Source of the DNA: Terriglobia bacterium
GTDB lineage: Bacteria; Acidobacteriota; Terriglobia; Bryobacterales; Bryobacteraceae
Assembly (NCBI GenBank): GCA_020073305.1
Contig: JAIQFK010000007.1
Span: 62,001 to 126,000, forward strand
DNA: 64,000 bases
Reading direction: 5' to 3'
Shown here: positions 33,783 through 42,832 of the stretch, in pieces
How positions within the stretch are numbered: position 1 is the stretch's first letter
How the letters are laid out: each line of letters begins with the position of its first letter
Notes under the pieces: model-generated
The model's input: only the letters and a program-made list of their open reading frames with translations
Told to the model about the DNA's origin: nothing
Database searches by the model: none
Program-made: the position numbers and the translations under genes

Positions 33783-34862
33783 TTAAGAAATCGGTAAAAT
33801 GGTGTCGCCCGGATCGCGAGTAAGGGTCTTGCTCTTCATCCAGGTAACCCAGCCGAGTTGCGGCGCGGGCCCGGTTTCGGAGCCCAACTCGCAAAGCGGC
33901 ACTTCCTCACGTTTCAAAATCAACTGCACTTCGAAGTCGAATTCCGCGCCGGCAAAAAAGCCAAGCACTCCGCAAAGAGGTTCGTACGCCGTGCCGTTCG
34001 GCAGGAAATCCAGGTACTGCGCGAGGGTCAGGGGTCCGAGCATCACCCGGACGCTCGACTGTTGGTCCCAGATCTCGTCGCCCACTACCGCGCCCACTCC
34101 CAGTTGTTCCGAGAGCGTGATTCCTTCGTCGAAGCAGCATTGCGTTTCCTGGTCCAGCTTGAACCACCCGCCGGCGAACTGTTCGATGGCAACCGGCACT
34201 TCGAAATAGTCGGCCAGCACCTGGCACAGCGCGGACGCCGACCGCGGCCATTGCGCCAGCAACCCCGCGTAAAAGATCAGCGAATCGTCGCTCACCGACT
34301 GCCGGTTCTGCAAGCCCTCGGTCCCCAACCCGATCATGTCGAGCAGATGGTGCGAAAAGCGGTCCCGCTCCCCGCGCTCGTAGGCCACCGTGAACCGGTA
34401 CTTCTGCCACGCCTGGAAGAACAGCGAGATCATCCGGTGGTTGAAGATGTCGAGGAAGTCACGGACGGCGTAGTCTTTGGCCCGCACGCGGTTCATGACC
34501 AGCTCGGTGTAATACTGAGGCAAGACGCCGAGCGGGCCAAACAGCCCCATGAAGTTCACGGTCATGCGCGCGGGCTCGCCGCGCTTGCGCGTCAGGGAGT
34601 AGATCTGGCTCGGTGGAAACGAGATCGATGGATGCGCTCCGAAATGCACCACTTCGTGGGAAGGCTGGACGAAGCGCCCCACGCGCTCACGCTCCGGCAT
34701 CAGCCGCTCGAGCATGCGCACCGCCTGGAAGAAATTGAAACCGAATGGCTGCTGCTCCAGGGCCTCCCACATCTCCGAGGGCTCAGAGGCAGCCGCCGCT
34801 GGTTCCCCAGCCGCGGATTCCGGGTTTACATCAAAATCTTGTGTCCCGCCCGAGGTGGCCAC
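33783..34862 (-). CDS. tssG: T6SS baseplate subunit TssG
   Basis: This 359-residue baseplate wedge protein matches TssG/ImpH: FNFFQAVRMLERLMPERERVG near 40-60, VHFGAHPSISFPPSQI, VNFMGLFGPLGVLPQYYTELV, RDFLDIFNHRMISLFFQAW and QSSVRVMLGPLTLAQYLDFLP. It starts at GTG 34862, which overlaps the end of tssF by 37 bases; a GGGAGG about ten bases upstream supports this. The first 30 residues (GGTQDFDVNPESAAGEPAAAA) are a disordered lead, so a start at the in-frame ATG of SEMWEAL remains possible. It works with TssF, TssE and (elsewhere) TssK. Confidence 0.94.
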   Translation of the reverse strand: MATSGGTQDFDVNPESAAGEPAAAASEPSEMWEALEQQPFGFNFFQAVRMLERLMPERERVGRFVQPSHEVVHFGAHPSISFPPSQIYSLTRKRGEPARMTVNFMGLFGPLGVLPQYYTELVMNRVRAKDYAVRDFLDIFNHRMISLFFQAWQKYRFTVAYERGERDRFSHHLLDMIGLGTEGLQNRQSVSDDSLIFYAGLLAQWPRSASALCQVLADYFEVPVAIEQFAGGWFKLDQETQCCFDEGITLSEQLGVGAVVGDEIWDQQSSVRVMLGPLTLAQYLDFLPNGTAYEPLCGVLGFFAGAEFDFEVQLILKREEVPLCELGSETGPAPQLGWVTWMKSKTLTRDPGDTILPIS

Positions 34863-36664
34863 TGTTCCAATACCTCCCTTCTCTGCACGGTGTTGACAAC
34901 CAGCTGGCTGAAACTGTTCAACGAGACGTAGAGCGCCAGGAAGTGCTCGAGCACGCTGGCGAACAGATAGGCGCCTCCGCCCACAAATTGCTCTTCATCC
35001 AGCTCCAATTTCACCCGCGTGCCCCGCGCGAAGCTGACGCCGTGCTCGGAAATGACACGCGCAAAGTGCCGCGCGCTTTCCACCCGGGTGATGCCTTCAA
35101 TCTGCTTCTGAACGAATGCGGAATCGGTGAAGTTATAGAGCTGCAAGATATGCTGCAGCGATTCCCGTCCGCCTTCCACCAGGGAAAGATAGTTCAGCGA
35201 AAGATGCGAAATGAGCCGCCACTGCGCGTTCCGGCCCGTGGGCGGACGAATGGTGCCCGTGGGCTTCTTCAGCATCATGATGCGCTTGATGGGCGCCGCG
35301 CCTTCCAGGTCCAGGTCGCCTCTCTCATTGCCGAAGGGAAGCCGCGACGGCAGGTCCCCATTGGTGCAGGTGAGCCGGACCGTCACGGTGTCGACATGGG
35401 GCCGAACCGGCTTTCCCGACATATCCACCAGCGAAAGATACGCGTCGATCGCTTCCGAATTGGTCCTGGTGGACGGGCGGCGCGCCGCATGCCAGAACGT
35501 CTGCTTATGGTCGCGCCGCGTGGCGTGGCGGTAGGAGTAGAAGGGCTCGAATTCGACCGTCTCGTGCGATCCCGGCTCCACGCTCACCACTTCGTCGACC
35601 GAGAAAACTTCCATCGCATCCTGGCGCGAGACGTCCGGCACGACCGGATACTCGTAAACCGTGTGGCTGAGCAGAATCGGCTCGGCGGTTTGCTGAAATA
35701 GATTTACGATCGGCGAGCAGTTGAGCCGCACGGTCTTGTCGGTGACCCCGATCTCCAGGGCTTGCTGGCGCTCGGTCCGCTCGAACCGGGAAGTCAAAAA
35801 GAGGATCTCGGCCCGGTCCTTGAATCCCGCTTGAGCAAGTTGTTCCAGGCCGGAAAGCTCGAAGAAGAAGAACTTTTCCGGAAACGCGAAGTACTCCTGC
35901 AGCAGGCGGTAACCCAGGAAAGAGCGCAGCGGGTAGGGCAACGCGCCCTCGTTCTCTTCAAAACCGACGGCACGCAGGCGGCCGGGTTCCAGCCACACCG
36001 GCTTTCCGCGTGTTCCGGCGGCCGGATCACGAATCACGATCTGCGTGCAATTCGCGCACAGCAGCTCATAGAGGCTGTGGACCAGCGTTCCCTCGCCGTT
36101 CAGATGAAAACGCAGGGAGCGCAGTTCCAGCTTGTCGAAGGTCACCTCCGGAAAACAGCGCATCTCCAGACGAAGCGCTGCCACCGCCTCGGTCTTGAGC
36201 GGCGGCTGAAAACGGTCGGGCGTGCGCCACTGTGCGTCCACCAGCTTGAGCGGCCAGAGCGTCGTGTCGTAGCAGGTTCGATACTTGCAGGGGACGCCGT
36301 TCACCGGCGGCGAGTACAGCACAGACCCCTTGGGGATGGGCAGGCCCGCGGTGAGATTGCCTTGCGCGGGATCCAGCTCGAACTCCACGATCGACATCGA
36401 GGGAATGGGCCGCAGGTAGTGTGGATAGAGGACCGTTAACAGGGCTTCGGTGATCTCGGGAAATTCATCATCGATTTTGAGATGAACGCGCGCGGCCAGA
36501 AACGCAAACGCCTCCAGCAGGCGCTCCACGTGCGGGTCTTCGCACTTGTCCTGCTCGAGAACAAGACGCTGCGCAATCTTGGGGTATTTCTCGGCGAACT
36601 GCGCTCCCATGTCGCGCAGGAACCGCAGTTCCCGCTCGTAATAAAGGAGCAGATCATCCCGCAC
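34826..36664 (-). CDS. tssF: T6SS baseplate subunit TssF
   Basis: This 612-residue protein matches TssF/ImpG from end to end: LLYYERELRFLRDMGAQFAEKYPKIAQRL at the N-terminus, DPHVERLLEAFAFLAARVHLKIDDEFPEITEALL, YPHYLRPIPSMSIVEF, CYDTTLWPL, a central FPEKFFFFELSGL and a C-terminal ALYVSLNSFSQLVV. Two TssF and one TssG make each baseplate wedge. It overlaps tssE by 11 bases and tssG by 37 bases, indicating tight co-translation. Confidence 0.95.
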   Translation of the reverse strand: MRDDLLLYYERELRFLRDMGAQFAEKYPKIAQRLVLEQDKCEDPHVERLLEAFAFLAARVHLKIDDEFPEITEALLTVLYPHYLRPIPSMSIVEFELDPAQGNLTAGLPIPKGSVLYSPPVNGVPCKYRTCYDTTLWPLKLVDAQWRTPDRFQPPLKTEAVAALRLEMRCFPEVTFDKLELRSLRFHLNGEGTLVHSLYELLCANCTQIVIRDPAAGTRGKPVWLEPGRLRAVGFEENEGALPYPLRSFLGYRLLQEYFAFPEKFFFFELSGLEQLAQAGFKDRAEILFLTSRFERTERQQALEIGVTDKTVRLNCSPIVNLFQQTAEPILLSHTVYEYPVVPDVSRQDAMEVFSVDEVVSVEPGSHETVEFEPFYSYRHATRRDHKQTFWHAARRPSTRTNSEAIDAYLSLVDMSGKPVRPHVDTVTVRLTCTNGDLPSRLPFGNERGDLDLEGAAPIKRIMMLKKPTGTIRPPTGRNAQWRLISHLSLNYLSLVEGGRESLQHILQLYNFTDSAFVQKQIEGITRVESARHFARVISEHGVSFARGTRVKLELDEEQFVGGGAYLFASVLEHFLALYVSLNSFSQLVVNTVQRREVLEQWPPRAGHKILM

Positions 36665-37154
36665 TTTGCTCTCCCTTGACCTGGTATTCGCCGCTGGAGA
36701 GATCGAGGACGGTGTCGAACGAAATCAGTTCCGGGGCGGGGTCCATCAGCAGAAGCGCTTCGATCTGGAAGCGGAGCTGCCGGCCGCTGTTCGACCCGGA
36801 CTCGACCAGGTTCACCTTTATGCTCCTCAGCCGCGGCTCGAACGCCATAATGGTACTCTCCAACATACGCAGAAGCCGGTTTCGGTCGCGGACGGAACTC
36901 GCGCTGAGATGGCTGACGTCCGGCAGGCCGTAGCCGTAGAGCGAGCCTTCCAGCTCCGGGAACTGTTCCGGAATACCGCCAGCAATCTGCCGCGTATTGA
37001 GCAGCCACTCCAGATCGCGCCGCAGCGCCGCCTTGAGTTGCCGGACCGATTGGGACCGGGTTTGCGGCGGGTCGGCCTTCGCCGCCGGCTCGAGATCCAG
37101 GAGCCGCTCGAGTACCGATTGCGTGACGGTTTCCTCTGTTTCCCGCCGCGCCAT
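36654..37154 (-). CDS. tssE: T6SS baseplate gp25-like subunit TssE
   Basis: This 166-residue protein shows the gp25-like fold pattern of TssE: VRQLKAALRRDLEWLLNTRQ, LYGYGLPDVSHLS, RNRLLRMLESTIMAFEPRLRSIKVNL, LRFQIEALLLMDPAPELISFDTVLD. The EPR motif that starts sheath assembly is present as FEPRL near residue 105. It follows tssA by three bases and overlaps tssF. The first 40 residues are charged and variable, as in other TssE. Confidence 0.94.
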   Translation of the reverse strand: MARRETEETVTQSVLERLLDLEPAAKADPPQTRSQSVRQLKAALRRDLEWLLNTRQIAGGIPEQFPELEGSLYGYGLPDVSHLSASSVRDRNRLLRMLESTIMAFEPRLRSIKVNLVESGSNSGRQLRFQIEALLLMDPAPELISFDTVLDLSSGEYQVKGEQSAG

Positions 37155-37157
37155 GGC

Positions 37158-38945
37158 TTATTTCGCGCAGGCGAGGGCCTGCACGGGATCGAGGCGGCAG
37201 ATGCGCGCGTACAGCTTTCGCTTGGCTTCGGCATCCCCGTCGAGCTGGTTCATGCAGCGGAACAGCAGCGCCAGCGGATGAGCCAGCACTTCGGACGCCT
37301 CCCACTCCTCCAGCTTGCGGTGTTCAATTTCGTCCGACATTTCGTTGAGGATGGGATAGGCGATGGCCTCGTGGCCGGTCGTCATGCAGATCTGCGCCAG
37401 TTGAATCTTCCGCTGAAAGCGCGCCCGGCCGCTCCGCTCGTGCGCGATTTCACGGCTGAGAATCTCGATGGCTTGCTGCACGTCGCCGGATCGCGCCGAT
37501 TCCATGGCGATCTGGAAGGCATCGGGTGGCGCCCCCTCGCCGGGGCCCGCGCCGGCCGCCTTTGCCTCATCCATGGAAGGCATGGCCTGGAACCCGTTCA
37601 CGGCCTGAGGCGGCGCCGTTACCTCTTTCAACCAAGCCTGTGTTTCGGCATTGGCCGTCGGGGTGTCGTCCGCCAGAGTCCACTGCGGCAACTGCGGGAC
37701 GTCGGCCAACAGCGAGCGCAACTCCGACCGGATGCCCGACGCGATGCCCGGGTATCCGTATTCGTCAAGAGCCCTCACGGCGTACCGCTGCAAGTCCAGC
37801 CACGCCCGCCCGCACGCCATGGCCATGGCATTCTCGGCAGCCTCGATCAGTTCCGCCCAGTTACCTTCTACCGAAAGCCTTTTCAGATCTTGCCGTACCT
37901 GCGTCGCCGGAGGAGCCAGCAGCTCCAGGCTGGGCGAATCGCCGCCCGCCCGCAATTCGCCCCAGCGGAGGCCGCGTAGCATCAGGTAGGGGGCCGGACT
38001 GTAGGGGTCTTCGCGGCGCAGGTATTTGGCAACCATCGCGACCCGGGCAAACGCGTCATCCTTGTCCGCCGGTTCTTCAGTTACCGTTTTGCGCCGCGCC
38101 GGGGCCGGTCCGGCCGCCTCGGCGTCACCCGATTGGCCGGCCGCCTCATCGGCATGGGCCGCCGGCTCTTCATCCGGTTCCAGCTCCCGCTTCTTCTGGA
38201 GCAGTCCGTTTACCGTGGACCGCACCTCTTCGAGCGATGTGCGCAATCCTCCGAAGCCCGGAGTTGCGTCGCCGAATTTGGAGTCGCAGGCTTCCGCCAG
38301 GGACTGGATGGCCGCAAGACAATCATCCAGGTTCTGCTTGCACTCGACGTAGAAGGTCTTGGGAGTGGCGCTGAAGGCGGCGTCGAAATCTTCGGCGGTG
38401 ATTTTTCCGTCGGCGATCGCTTGCGTGCGCGCCTCCTGTTTGGTTTCGTTGGCCGCAGCGTCCGCCTCGTAGCCCACGGCTCGCGACTGCTTGAATTGAA
38501 ACCAGTCGTAGCCCTTGCGCGTCACCGGGACCGTGCGCACCGGCTGATCGAAGCGCGATCCGATCCAGTCGAGCGGCGCCGCGCGAAACTCGGCGTCGCC
38601 ATCTTCCAGCTCGGGATAGAGGCCGTCCCAAAAGTTCTCAATCAGGCCCTGGCACAATTTCAGCCCCGCTAGCAGCCCGGCAAAGCCTTCGGTCCGCAGC
38701 ATGGCTTCGTTTAGCCATGCCGCCAGTTGGAGATCTTTGCTTTTGGAAGCCAGCGCTTCGCCCGCCAACTTAATGACCTGTTTCCAGTCCGCGGTTTTGC
38801 GCTCGAACTCCCACTCGCCTTGCGGGGCGTCATCGTCTTCGCGGCGCGCCTCTTTGATCTTGTCGTAGACCGGATCGTAACGGAGGTTCACGCCACTCGG
38901 GTTGTCACCCGGGATGGGGGTCAACAGATCGTCTCGCAGAGGCAT
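37158..38945 (-). CDS. tssA: T6SS sheath-assembly cap protein TssA
   Basis: This 595-residue protein has the ImpA N-terminal domain (PIPGDNPSGVNLRYDPVYDKIKEARREDD ... WKQVIKLAGEALASKSKDLQLAAWLNEAML, about 10-135). An acidic low-complexity stretch follows (about 255-295, ELEPDEEPAAHADEAAGQSGD). The C-terminal region contains RVAMVAKYLRREDPYSPAPYLMLRGLRWGE and an effector-side TPR-like end (FQRKIQLAQICMTTGHEAIAYPILNEM), close to the VasJ-type/TssA1-like branch. TssA nucleates and caps the growing tube and sheath. It lies six bases downstream of tagJ and three bases before tssE. Confidence 0.93.
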   Translation of the reverse strand: MPLRDDLLTPIPGDNPSGVNLRYDPVYDKIKEARREDDDAPQGEWEFERKTADWKQVIKLAGEALASKSKDLQLAAWLNEAMLRTEGFAGLLAGLKLCQGLIENFWDGLYPELEDGDAEFRAAPLDWIGSRFDQPVRTVPVTRKGYDWFQFKQSRAVGYEADAAANETKQEARTQAIADGKITAEDFDAAFSATPKTFYVECKQNLDDCLAAIQSLAEACDSKFGDATPGFGGLRTSLEEVRSTVNGLLQKKRELEPDEEPAAHADEAAGQSGDAEAAGPAPARRKTVTEEPADKDDAFARVAMVAKYLRREDPYSPAPYLMLRGLRWGELRAGGDSPSLELLAPPATQVRQDLKRLSVEGNWAELIEAAENAMAMACGRAWLDLQRYAVRALDEYGYPGIASGIRSELRSLLADVPQLPQWTLADDTPTANAETQAWLKEVTAPPQAVNGFQAMPSMDEAKAAGAGPGEGAPPDAFQIAMESARSGDVQQAIEILSREIAHERSGRARFQRKIQLAQICMTTGHEAIAYPILNEMSDEIEHRKLEEWEASEVLAHPLALLFRCMNQLDGDAEAKRKLYARICRLDPVQALACAK

Positions 38946-38951
38946 GGGGAA

Positions 38952-39671
38952 TTACGGAGCCGCCTGAGCGGCGGCAAACTCCAGCTTCCGTATTTCGAGG
39001 AGGGGAACTTCGTCTTCGTCCACTGCAAACATCTTCTGCCCGAGCGGAACCACCGCGCCCGTCCCGTCATCTTCCCATTCGGTAGCGCGGCCCAGCCGGA
39101 CCTGGTCGTTGGAATGTTTCCACGAGAGCGGTGAAATGACGGGCAAAAGGACTTCTCCCAGTTCTTTGCCTTTGAAAGCCGGCCCCGTGCGCACAATCGC
39201 AGGGGACCAGAGCAGATCGCGCAAGCGCGTAGGCGCCTGCATCTCGATGGAGGAAATGTGCTCGTAAGGGATCCACAAATAATCGCCCGCGGCAAACACT
39301 TCCAACCGCGCTCCCAGCCGGGGATCGGCGTCGGAGAAAAATGTGAATGGGTTTCCGTTCAAAGTGCCCGCTGAAGGCGCCTCCGGAGCGGGTCCGCTTG
39401 CCGGGTAGTCCCTTTGCTCGAAAATCGCCTGGCGGATGCGCTCGGCGTGCAAAGCAGCCCGGTACAAGAGCGCGCCCATTTCCGCGGCGCGTCCGTCCGA
39501 CGCCAGCACGTCGAGCTGCTTCTCGGCGCGTTGATATTCTCCGGCAAAGCACAACAGCTCGAACAGAAAGGTGCGGCGCTTGGCGTCAGCAGGGTTATCC
39601 CGCAACTCCGCGCCCAGCGCCTGCACCGCCTCGTCGAGCTTGCCGGCCTGAAACAGCTCTTGCGCTTTCAT
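38952..39671 (-). CDS. tagJ: T6SS accessory protein TagJ (ImpE/SciE family)
   Basis: This 239-residue protein has an N-terminal TPR-like part (AQELFQAGKLDEAVQALGAELRDNPADAKRRTFLFELLCFAGEYQRAEKQL). It is followed by the ImpE-specific region GLLYRAALHAERIRQ-type helix, LEVFAAGDYLWIPYEHISSIEMQAPTRLRDLLW and GTGAVVPLGQKMF. TagJ (HsiE1 in Pseudomonas) binds the N-terminal helix of TssB and assists ClpV-driven sheath recycling. It is 20 bases after hcp. Its presence places this locus with the T6SS subgroup that carries TagJ. Confidence 0.92.
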   Translation of the reverse strand: MKAQELFQAGKLDEAVQALGAELRDNPADAKRRTFLFELLCFAGEYQRAEKQLDVLASDGRAAEMGALLYRAALHAERIRQAIFEQRDYPASGPAPEAPSAGTLNGNPFTFFSDADPRLGARLEVFAAGDYLWIPYEHISSIEMQAPTRLRDLLWSPAIVRTGPAFKGKELGEVLLPVISPLSWKHSNDQVRLGRATEWEDDGTGAVVPLGQKMFAVDEDEVPLLEIRKLEFAAAQAAP

Positions 39672-39691
39672 GGTTGGCCCGAACCCCAGGC

Positions 39692-40180
39692 CTAGACCTT
39701 TACGTTCGCCTTAAGATCCCACCCCGCTTTTACTGCGCCGTCCAGGGTGCCGTCCGCTTTCTGTGCCTTGTACTCCATCTCGATCTTCCCGAAGTTGAGG
39801 GAAATCTGGTCCGTTGGAATGATGTCTCCGGAAGAAGACCCTCCCTGCTGAAAGGACGACACGAGGCAGTCGGTAAAGGTGTACTTCAGGAATTCCTGTT
39901 GATCCTTGCCGGCTTTGCGGCAGATCAAAACGGCTTTCTTGATGTGCTCACCGCTGGCGCAGGCTAGCTTCAGCTTCGGGCTGGCCTTGTTCACATGCAT
40001 GACGAAGTTGAAGTCGTGAAAGGCCACCTTGCCGGCTCCTCCTCCTCCCCCCATCGCCATGGTTCCACTGTTGGTGGCCCCAAAGGACCACGACATCACA
40101 TCGATATCGTTCTTGTGCTTAGCATCCGCGCTTTCCCCATCGATGCCATCGAGCTTTAGAAAATAATCCACCGCTGCCAT
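39692..40180 (-). CDS. hcp: T6SS tube protein Hcp (TssD)
   Basis: This 162-residue protein forms the stacked hexameric tube. Typical Hcp blocks are YFLKLDGIDGES, DIDVMSWSFGATNSG, FHDFNFVMHVNKASPKLKLACASGEHIKKAVL, FLKYTFTDCLVSSFQQGG and DQISLNFGKIEMEYKAQKADG. A glycine run (MAMGGGGGAG, about 42-51) occupies the loop that varies among Hcp. It has an excellent ribosome site and lies 49 bases downstream of tssC, consistent with high expression. No fused effector domain is present. Confidence 0.96.
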   Translation of the reverse strand: MAAVDYFLKLDGIDGESADAKHKNDIDVMSWSFGATNSGTMAMGGGGGAGKVAFHDFNFVMHVNKASPKLKLACASGEHIKKAVLICRKAGKDQQEFLKYTFTDCLVSSFQQGGSSSGDIIPTDQISLNFGKIEMEYKAQKADGTLDGAVKAGWDLKANVKV

Positions 40181-40185
40181 ACGAA

Positions 40186-40193
40186 ATCTCCTT
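40186..40193 (-). promoter_or_regulatory. Strong ribosome binding site of hcp
   Basis: The minus strand reads AAGGAGAT, ending five bases before the hcp ATG. This is a near-consensus site and fits the need for many tube subunits. Confidence 0.7.
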
Positions 40194-40229
40194 TTTATCT
40201 AATTCGCAAGTTTCGACAACCCCAAAACT

Positions 40230-41714
40230 CTACTTCCGGGCCGATTGCGGCAACTCGGCGACTAGCCGCAGGGACACCGACAGCTCATCGAGCTGGAAGT
40301 GCGGCTTTAGAAACGCCACTGCACGGTAAGCGCCGGGCTTACCGGGTATCTCGCTGACTTCGATCGACGCCTCTCGCAGCGGATGGCTGGCCTTGGTCGA
40401 TGCCGAGGCGTTGTCGTCGGGCGTCACATAATTGGTAATCCACTGGTTCAGGAAGCGCTCGCACTCCACGCGAGACATGAAGCTGCCAATCTTGTCGCGC
40501 ATCATGGCCTTCAGATAATGAGCGAAGCGTGACACGGCCAGGATGTACGGCAATTGCGCGGAAAGCCGCGCGTTGGCATTGGCGGCGTCCTTATCGTAGA
40601 GTTTCGGCTTCTGAGCCGATTGCACGCTGAAGAACGCGGCATAATCGGTGCCCTTGCAATGCACCAGCGGAGCGAACCCCTGGTCCGCCAGTTCCTTCTC
40701 GCGCCGGTCGCTGATCGCGATCTCGGTGGGGCATTTCAGCGCGACGTCGCCTTCATCCGTGCGGAACGTATGAGCCGGCAGGCCTTCCACTAAGCCCCCG
40801 CCTTCTACGCCGCGGATGGAAGCGCACCAGCTAAACTGCGCAAACGACTGGGTCAGCTTCGAGCCCAAAGCCCAGGCCGCGTTCCCCCAAAGGTATTTGG
40901 AGTGATCGGTGCCGTCCACGCCCTCTTCGTAGTTGAATCCGTCCACCTGCACGTTGTCTTTCCCGTAAGGCAGGCGCATCAGGATGTGCGGCAAGGTCAA
41001 CGCCAAATAACGCGAGTCCTCCGACTGCCGGAAAGACTTCCACTTCGCGTATTCGGTGGTGTCAAAGATCTTGCCAATGTCGCGCGGCGCATCCAGGTTG
41101 GTGAAGCTTTCCATGTTGAACAGCTCGGGCGAAGCCGCCGTAAGGAACGGGGCATGCGCGGCCGAGGCAGTATTGGAGATCTTTTCCATCAATTCCAGAT
41201 CCTCGGGACCTTTGCCGAACTCGTAATCGCCCAGCAGCGCCCCGAAAGGAGCTCCGCCGAAGATACCGAACTCCTCCTCGTAAACCTTCTTGAACAGCGC
41301 GCTCTGATCGAACTCCGGCGCCCGCTGCAGATCTCTTAGGAGCTCCTTTTTGCTGCAGTTCAATACCTTGATCTTCAGCATGTCGCTGGTTTCGCTCTGG
41401 TCCAGCATGTACTTCAGGCCGCGCCAGGACGCTTCCAGCTTCTGCAGTTGCGGGTGATGCAGGATTTCGTTCAATTGAATGGAAAGCAGATGATCGATCT
41501 GCGCAATGCGCGCGTTGATCATCGACTCGGTGTCGCGCGAGACCGTCATCTCGCCCTGCAGCACCTGGCTTACGAACTCTTTGACCAGGCTCTTGCCTCG
41601 CTCGCGCGCCGCGGGATCCTTGCCCAGACGGCCTTGCTCGACAATCTGATCGAGCAGGCCCAGTTCCTGCTGCTCGACCGGCTGAACGGCCCCTGATTTT
41701 TGTTTCTCAGGCAT
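40230..41714 (-). CDS. tssC: T6SS contractile sheath large subunit TssC (VipB)
   Basis: This 494-residue protein matches TssC along its length: INARIAQIDHLLSIQLNEILHHPQLQKLEASWRGLKYM, GIFGGAPFGALLGDYEFGKGPEDLELM, FDTTEYAKWKSFRQSEDSRYLALTLPHILMRLPYG, WGNAAWALGSKLTQSFAQFSWCASIRGVEGGGLVEGLP, and a C-terminal YVTPDDNASASTKASHPLREASIEV. It forms heterodimers with TssB that build the sheath. Its start lies inside tssB with an eight-base overlap. It is of full length with no missing landmark. Confidence 0.97.
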   Translation of the reverse strand: MPEKQKSGAVQPVEQQELGLLDQIVEQGRLGKDPAARERGKSLVKEFVSQVLQGEMTVSRDTESMINARIAQIDHLLSIQLNEILHHPQLQKLEASWRGLKYMLDQSETSDMLKIKVLNCSKKELLRDLQRAPEFDQSALFKKVYEEEFGIFGGAPFGALLGDYEFGKGPEDLELMEKISNTASAAHAPFLTAASPELFNMESFTNLDAPRDIGKIFDTTEYAKWKSFRQSEDSRYLALTLPHILMRLPYGKDNVQVDGFNYEEGVDGTDHSKYLWGNAAWALGSKLTQSFAQFSWCASIRGVEGGGLVEGLPAHTFRTDEGDVALKCPTEIAISDRREKELADQGFAPLVHCKGTDYAAFFSVQSAQKPKLYDKDAANANARLSAQLPYILAVSRFAHYLKAMMRDKIGSFMSRVECERFLNQWITNYVTPDDNASASTKASHPLREASIEVSEIPGKPGAYRAVAFLKPHFQLDELSVSLRLVAELPQSARK

Positions 41715-42228
41715 TCGGTTCTCCCTCCGGTTTTACCTCGTCTTTCAACTTGCTCAACTTCTCCGTGTTGGTAATCGCGTCCTGCAAAAGCTCTTCCAGC
41801 TTGTCATTGCCCTGCAGACTGCCGCGGAGATCCGAGAGCCTCGTCCGGAGTTCAAGCAGTTCGCGCAACGGCTTCACTTGCCGGGCGACTTGTTCCGGCT
41901 CAAAATCCTGCATGTTCCGAAAGTTCAGGTCGACTCTGAGTTGGCCGGCGTCGGCTTCATCGCTGAGCTTGTTGTCCACCGAGAAGGCCAGGTGCGGCTT
42001 CATTCCGGCGAGCACCGAGTCAAAGTTGTCGGGCGTCACTTCCACAAATTTCCTGTCCTTCAACTTCGCCAGGGGTTCCACGGGCTGGCCTGTGAAGTCG
42101 CCCAGCACCCCCATCACAAAAGGCAGTTCCTTTAATTCGATCGCGCCGCCGACCTCAACGTCGTAAGTAATGTGCACCCGTGGCGACCTCACCCGATCGA
42201 GCTTATGTTGCGTACTCTGTCTTGCCAT
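41707..42228 (-). CDS. tssB: T6SS contractile sheath small subunit TssB (VipA)
   Basis: This 173-residue protein carries the TssB signature at the N-terminus (TQHKLDRVRSPRVHITYDVEVGGAIELKELPFVMGVLGDFTG) and RKFVEVTPDNFDSVLAGM plus DLNFRNMQDFEPEQVA. It is the first gene of the T6SS run, eight bases after an AAGGAGGA ribosome site. The unit's promoter should lie in the 600-base region between it and arsS. Confidence 0.96.
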   Translation of the reverse strand: MARQSTQHKLDRVRSPRVHITYDVEVGGAIELKELPFVMGVLGDFTGQPVEPLAKLKDRKFVEVTPDNFDSVLAGMKPHLAFSVDNKLSDEADAGQLRVDLNFRNMQDFEPEQVARQVKPLRELLELRTRLSDLRGSLQGNDKLEELLQDAITNTEKLSKLKDEVKPEGEPNA

Positions 42229-42236
42229 TTTCGAAA

Positions 42237-42244
42237 TCCTCCTT
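42237..42244 (-). promoter_or_regulatory. Ribosome binding site of tssB
   Basis: The minus strand reads AAGGAGGA eight bases before the tssB ATG. It marks the translational beginning of the T6SS gene run. Confidence 0.7.
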
Positions 42245-42832
42245 CCCCTCTAACCCCGCGCTGCGAGCTACCCCTCCATCAGCAAGCGCCCGGCGCGACC
42301 CTGGTAAACTCCCGCAAGTGCACCAGCCGGCTTGAACCGTTGGACATCTGCCGTCGAAAAGGAGGGGAGCCGTGGCCGGATCTCCAGGCGCGCACAAATA
42401 CACCTTGAACGCTGAACCGAAATTCTGTGGTGCTTCCGGACCGTGACGCATCGAAGTTCTTCTGTCACAGTCCTGAATAGACTATCACCAGCCGGATCGT
42501 AATTACAAGACCAGAAATCATTGAACTCTAAGCCTATTTCAGCCGTTCTCTTTGGTTATTCCAACGGCCCGAGCAGGGCTCGCTCGCCCGCGGACTCCCG
42601 ATCCTACTTGCTTTCGAACGCCGTAAATTAGCAACCCGAGTGCCAACCTCAGTGTCGGGCCATGCAAGCCGGGCATTCGACGATGAAGGTCTTGATTTCA
42701 AGATGATGATCGCGGCTGCACTTGACGCGCGGCTCGCGCGAGCCCGCCACTTGGCTATCCGATGAGCTAGCATCCAATCCAAACAGATAGTGCGAGGCGT
42801 CGAAAGTTCGTTTCGCAGGCTGGGTTCTTCGA
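42245..42832. other. Intergenic region upstream of the T6SS run, with a short relic-like reading frame
   Basis: These 588 bases separate arsS from tssB; both are on the minus strand. The T6SS promoter should be here, but no convincing -35/-10 or sigma-54 element was found. On the minus strand the frame ending at the TGA of 42649-42651 is open back to the arsS end. It reads ...RTFDASHYLFGLDASSSDSQ..., then VKCSRDHHLEIKTFIVECPACMARH, a plausible short metal-binding tail with CxxC and His. It has no ATG or GTG start, only TTG near its middle. It may be a decayed gene end. Confidence 0.4.

Noticed and set aside
36666-37979. 437-codon plus-strand frame opposite tssE and tssA
   Set aside because: Antisense shadow; both T6SS genes on the minus strand have clear family motifs.
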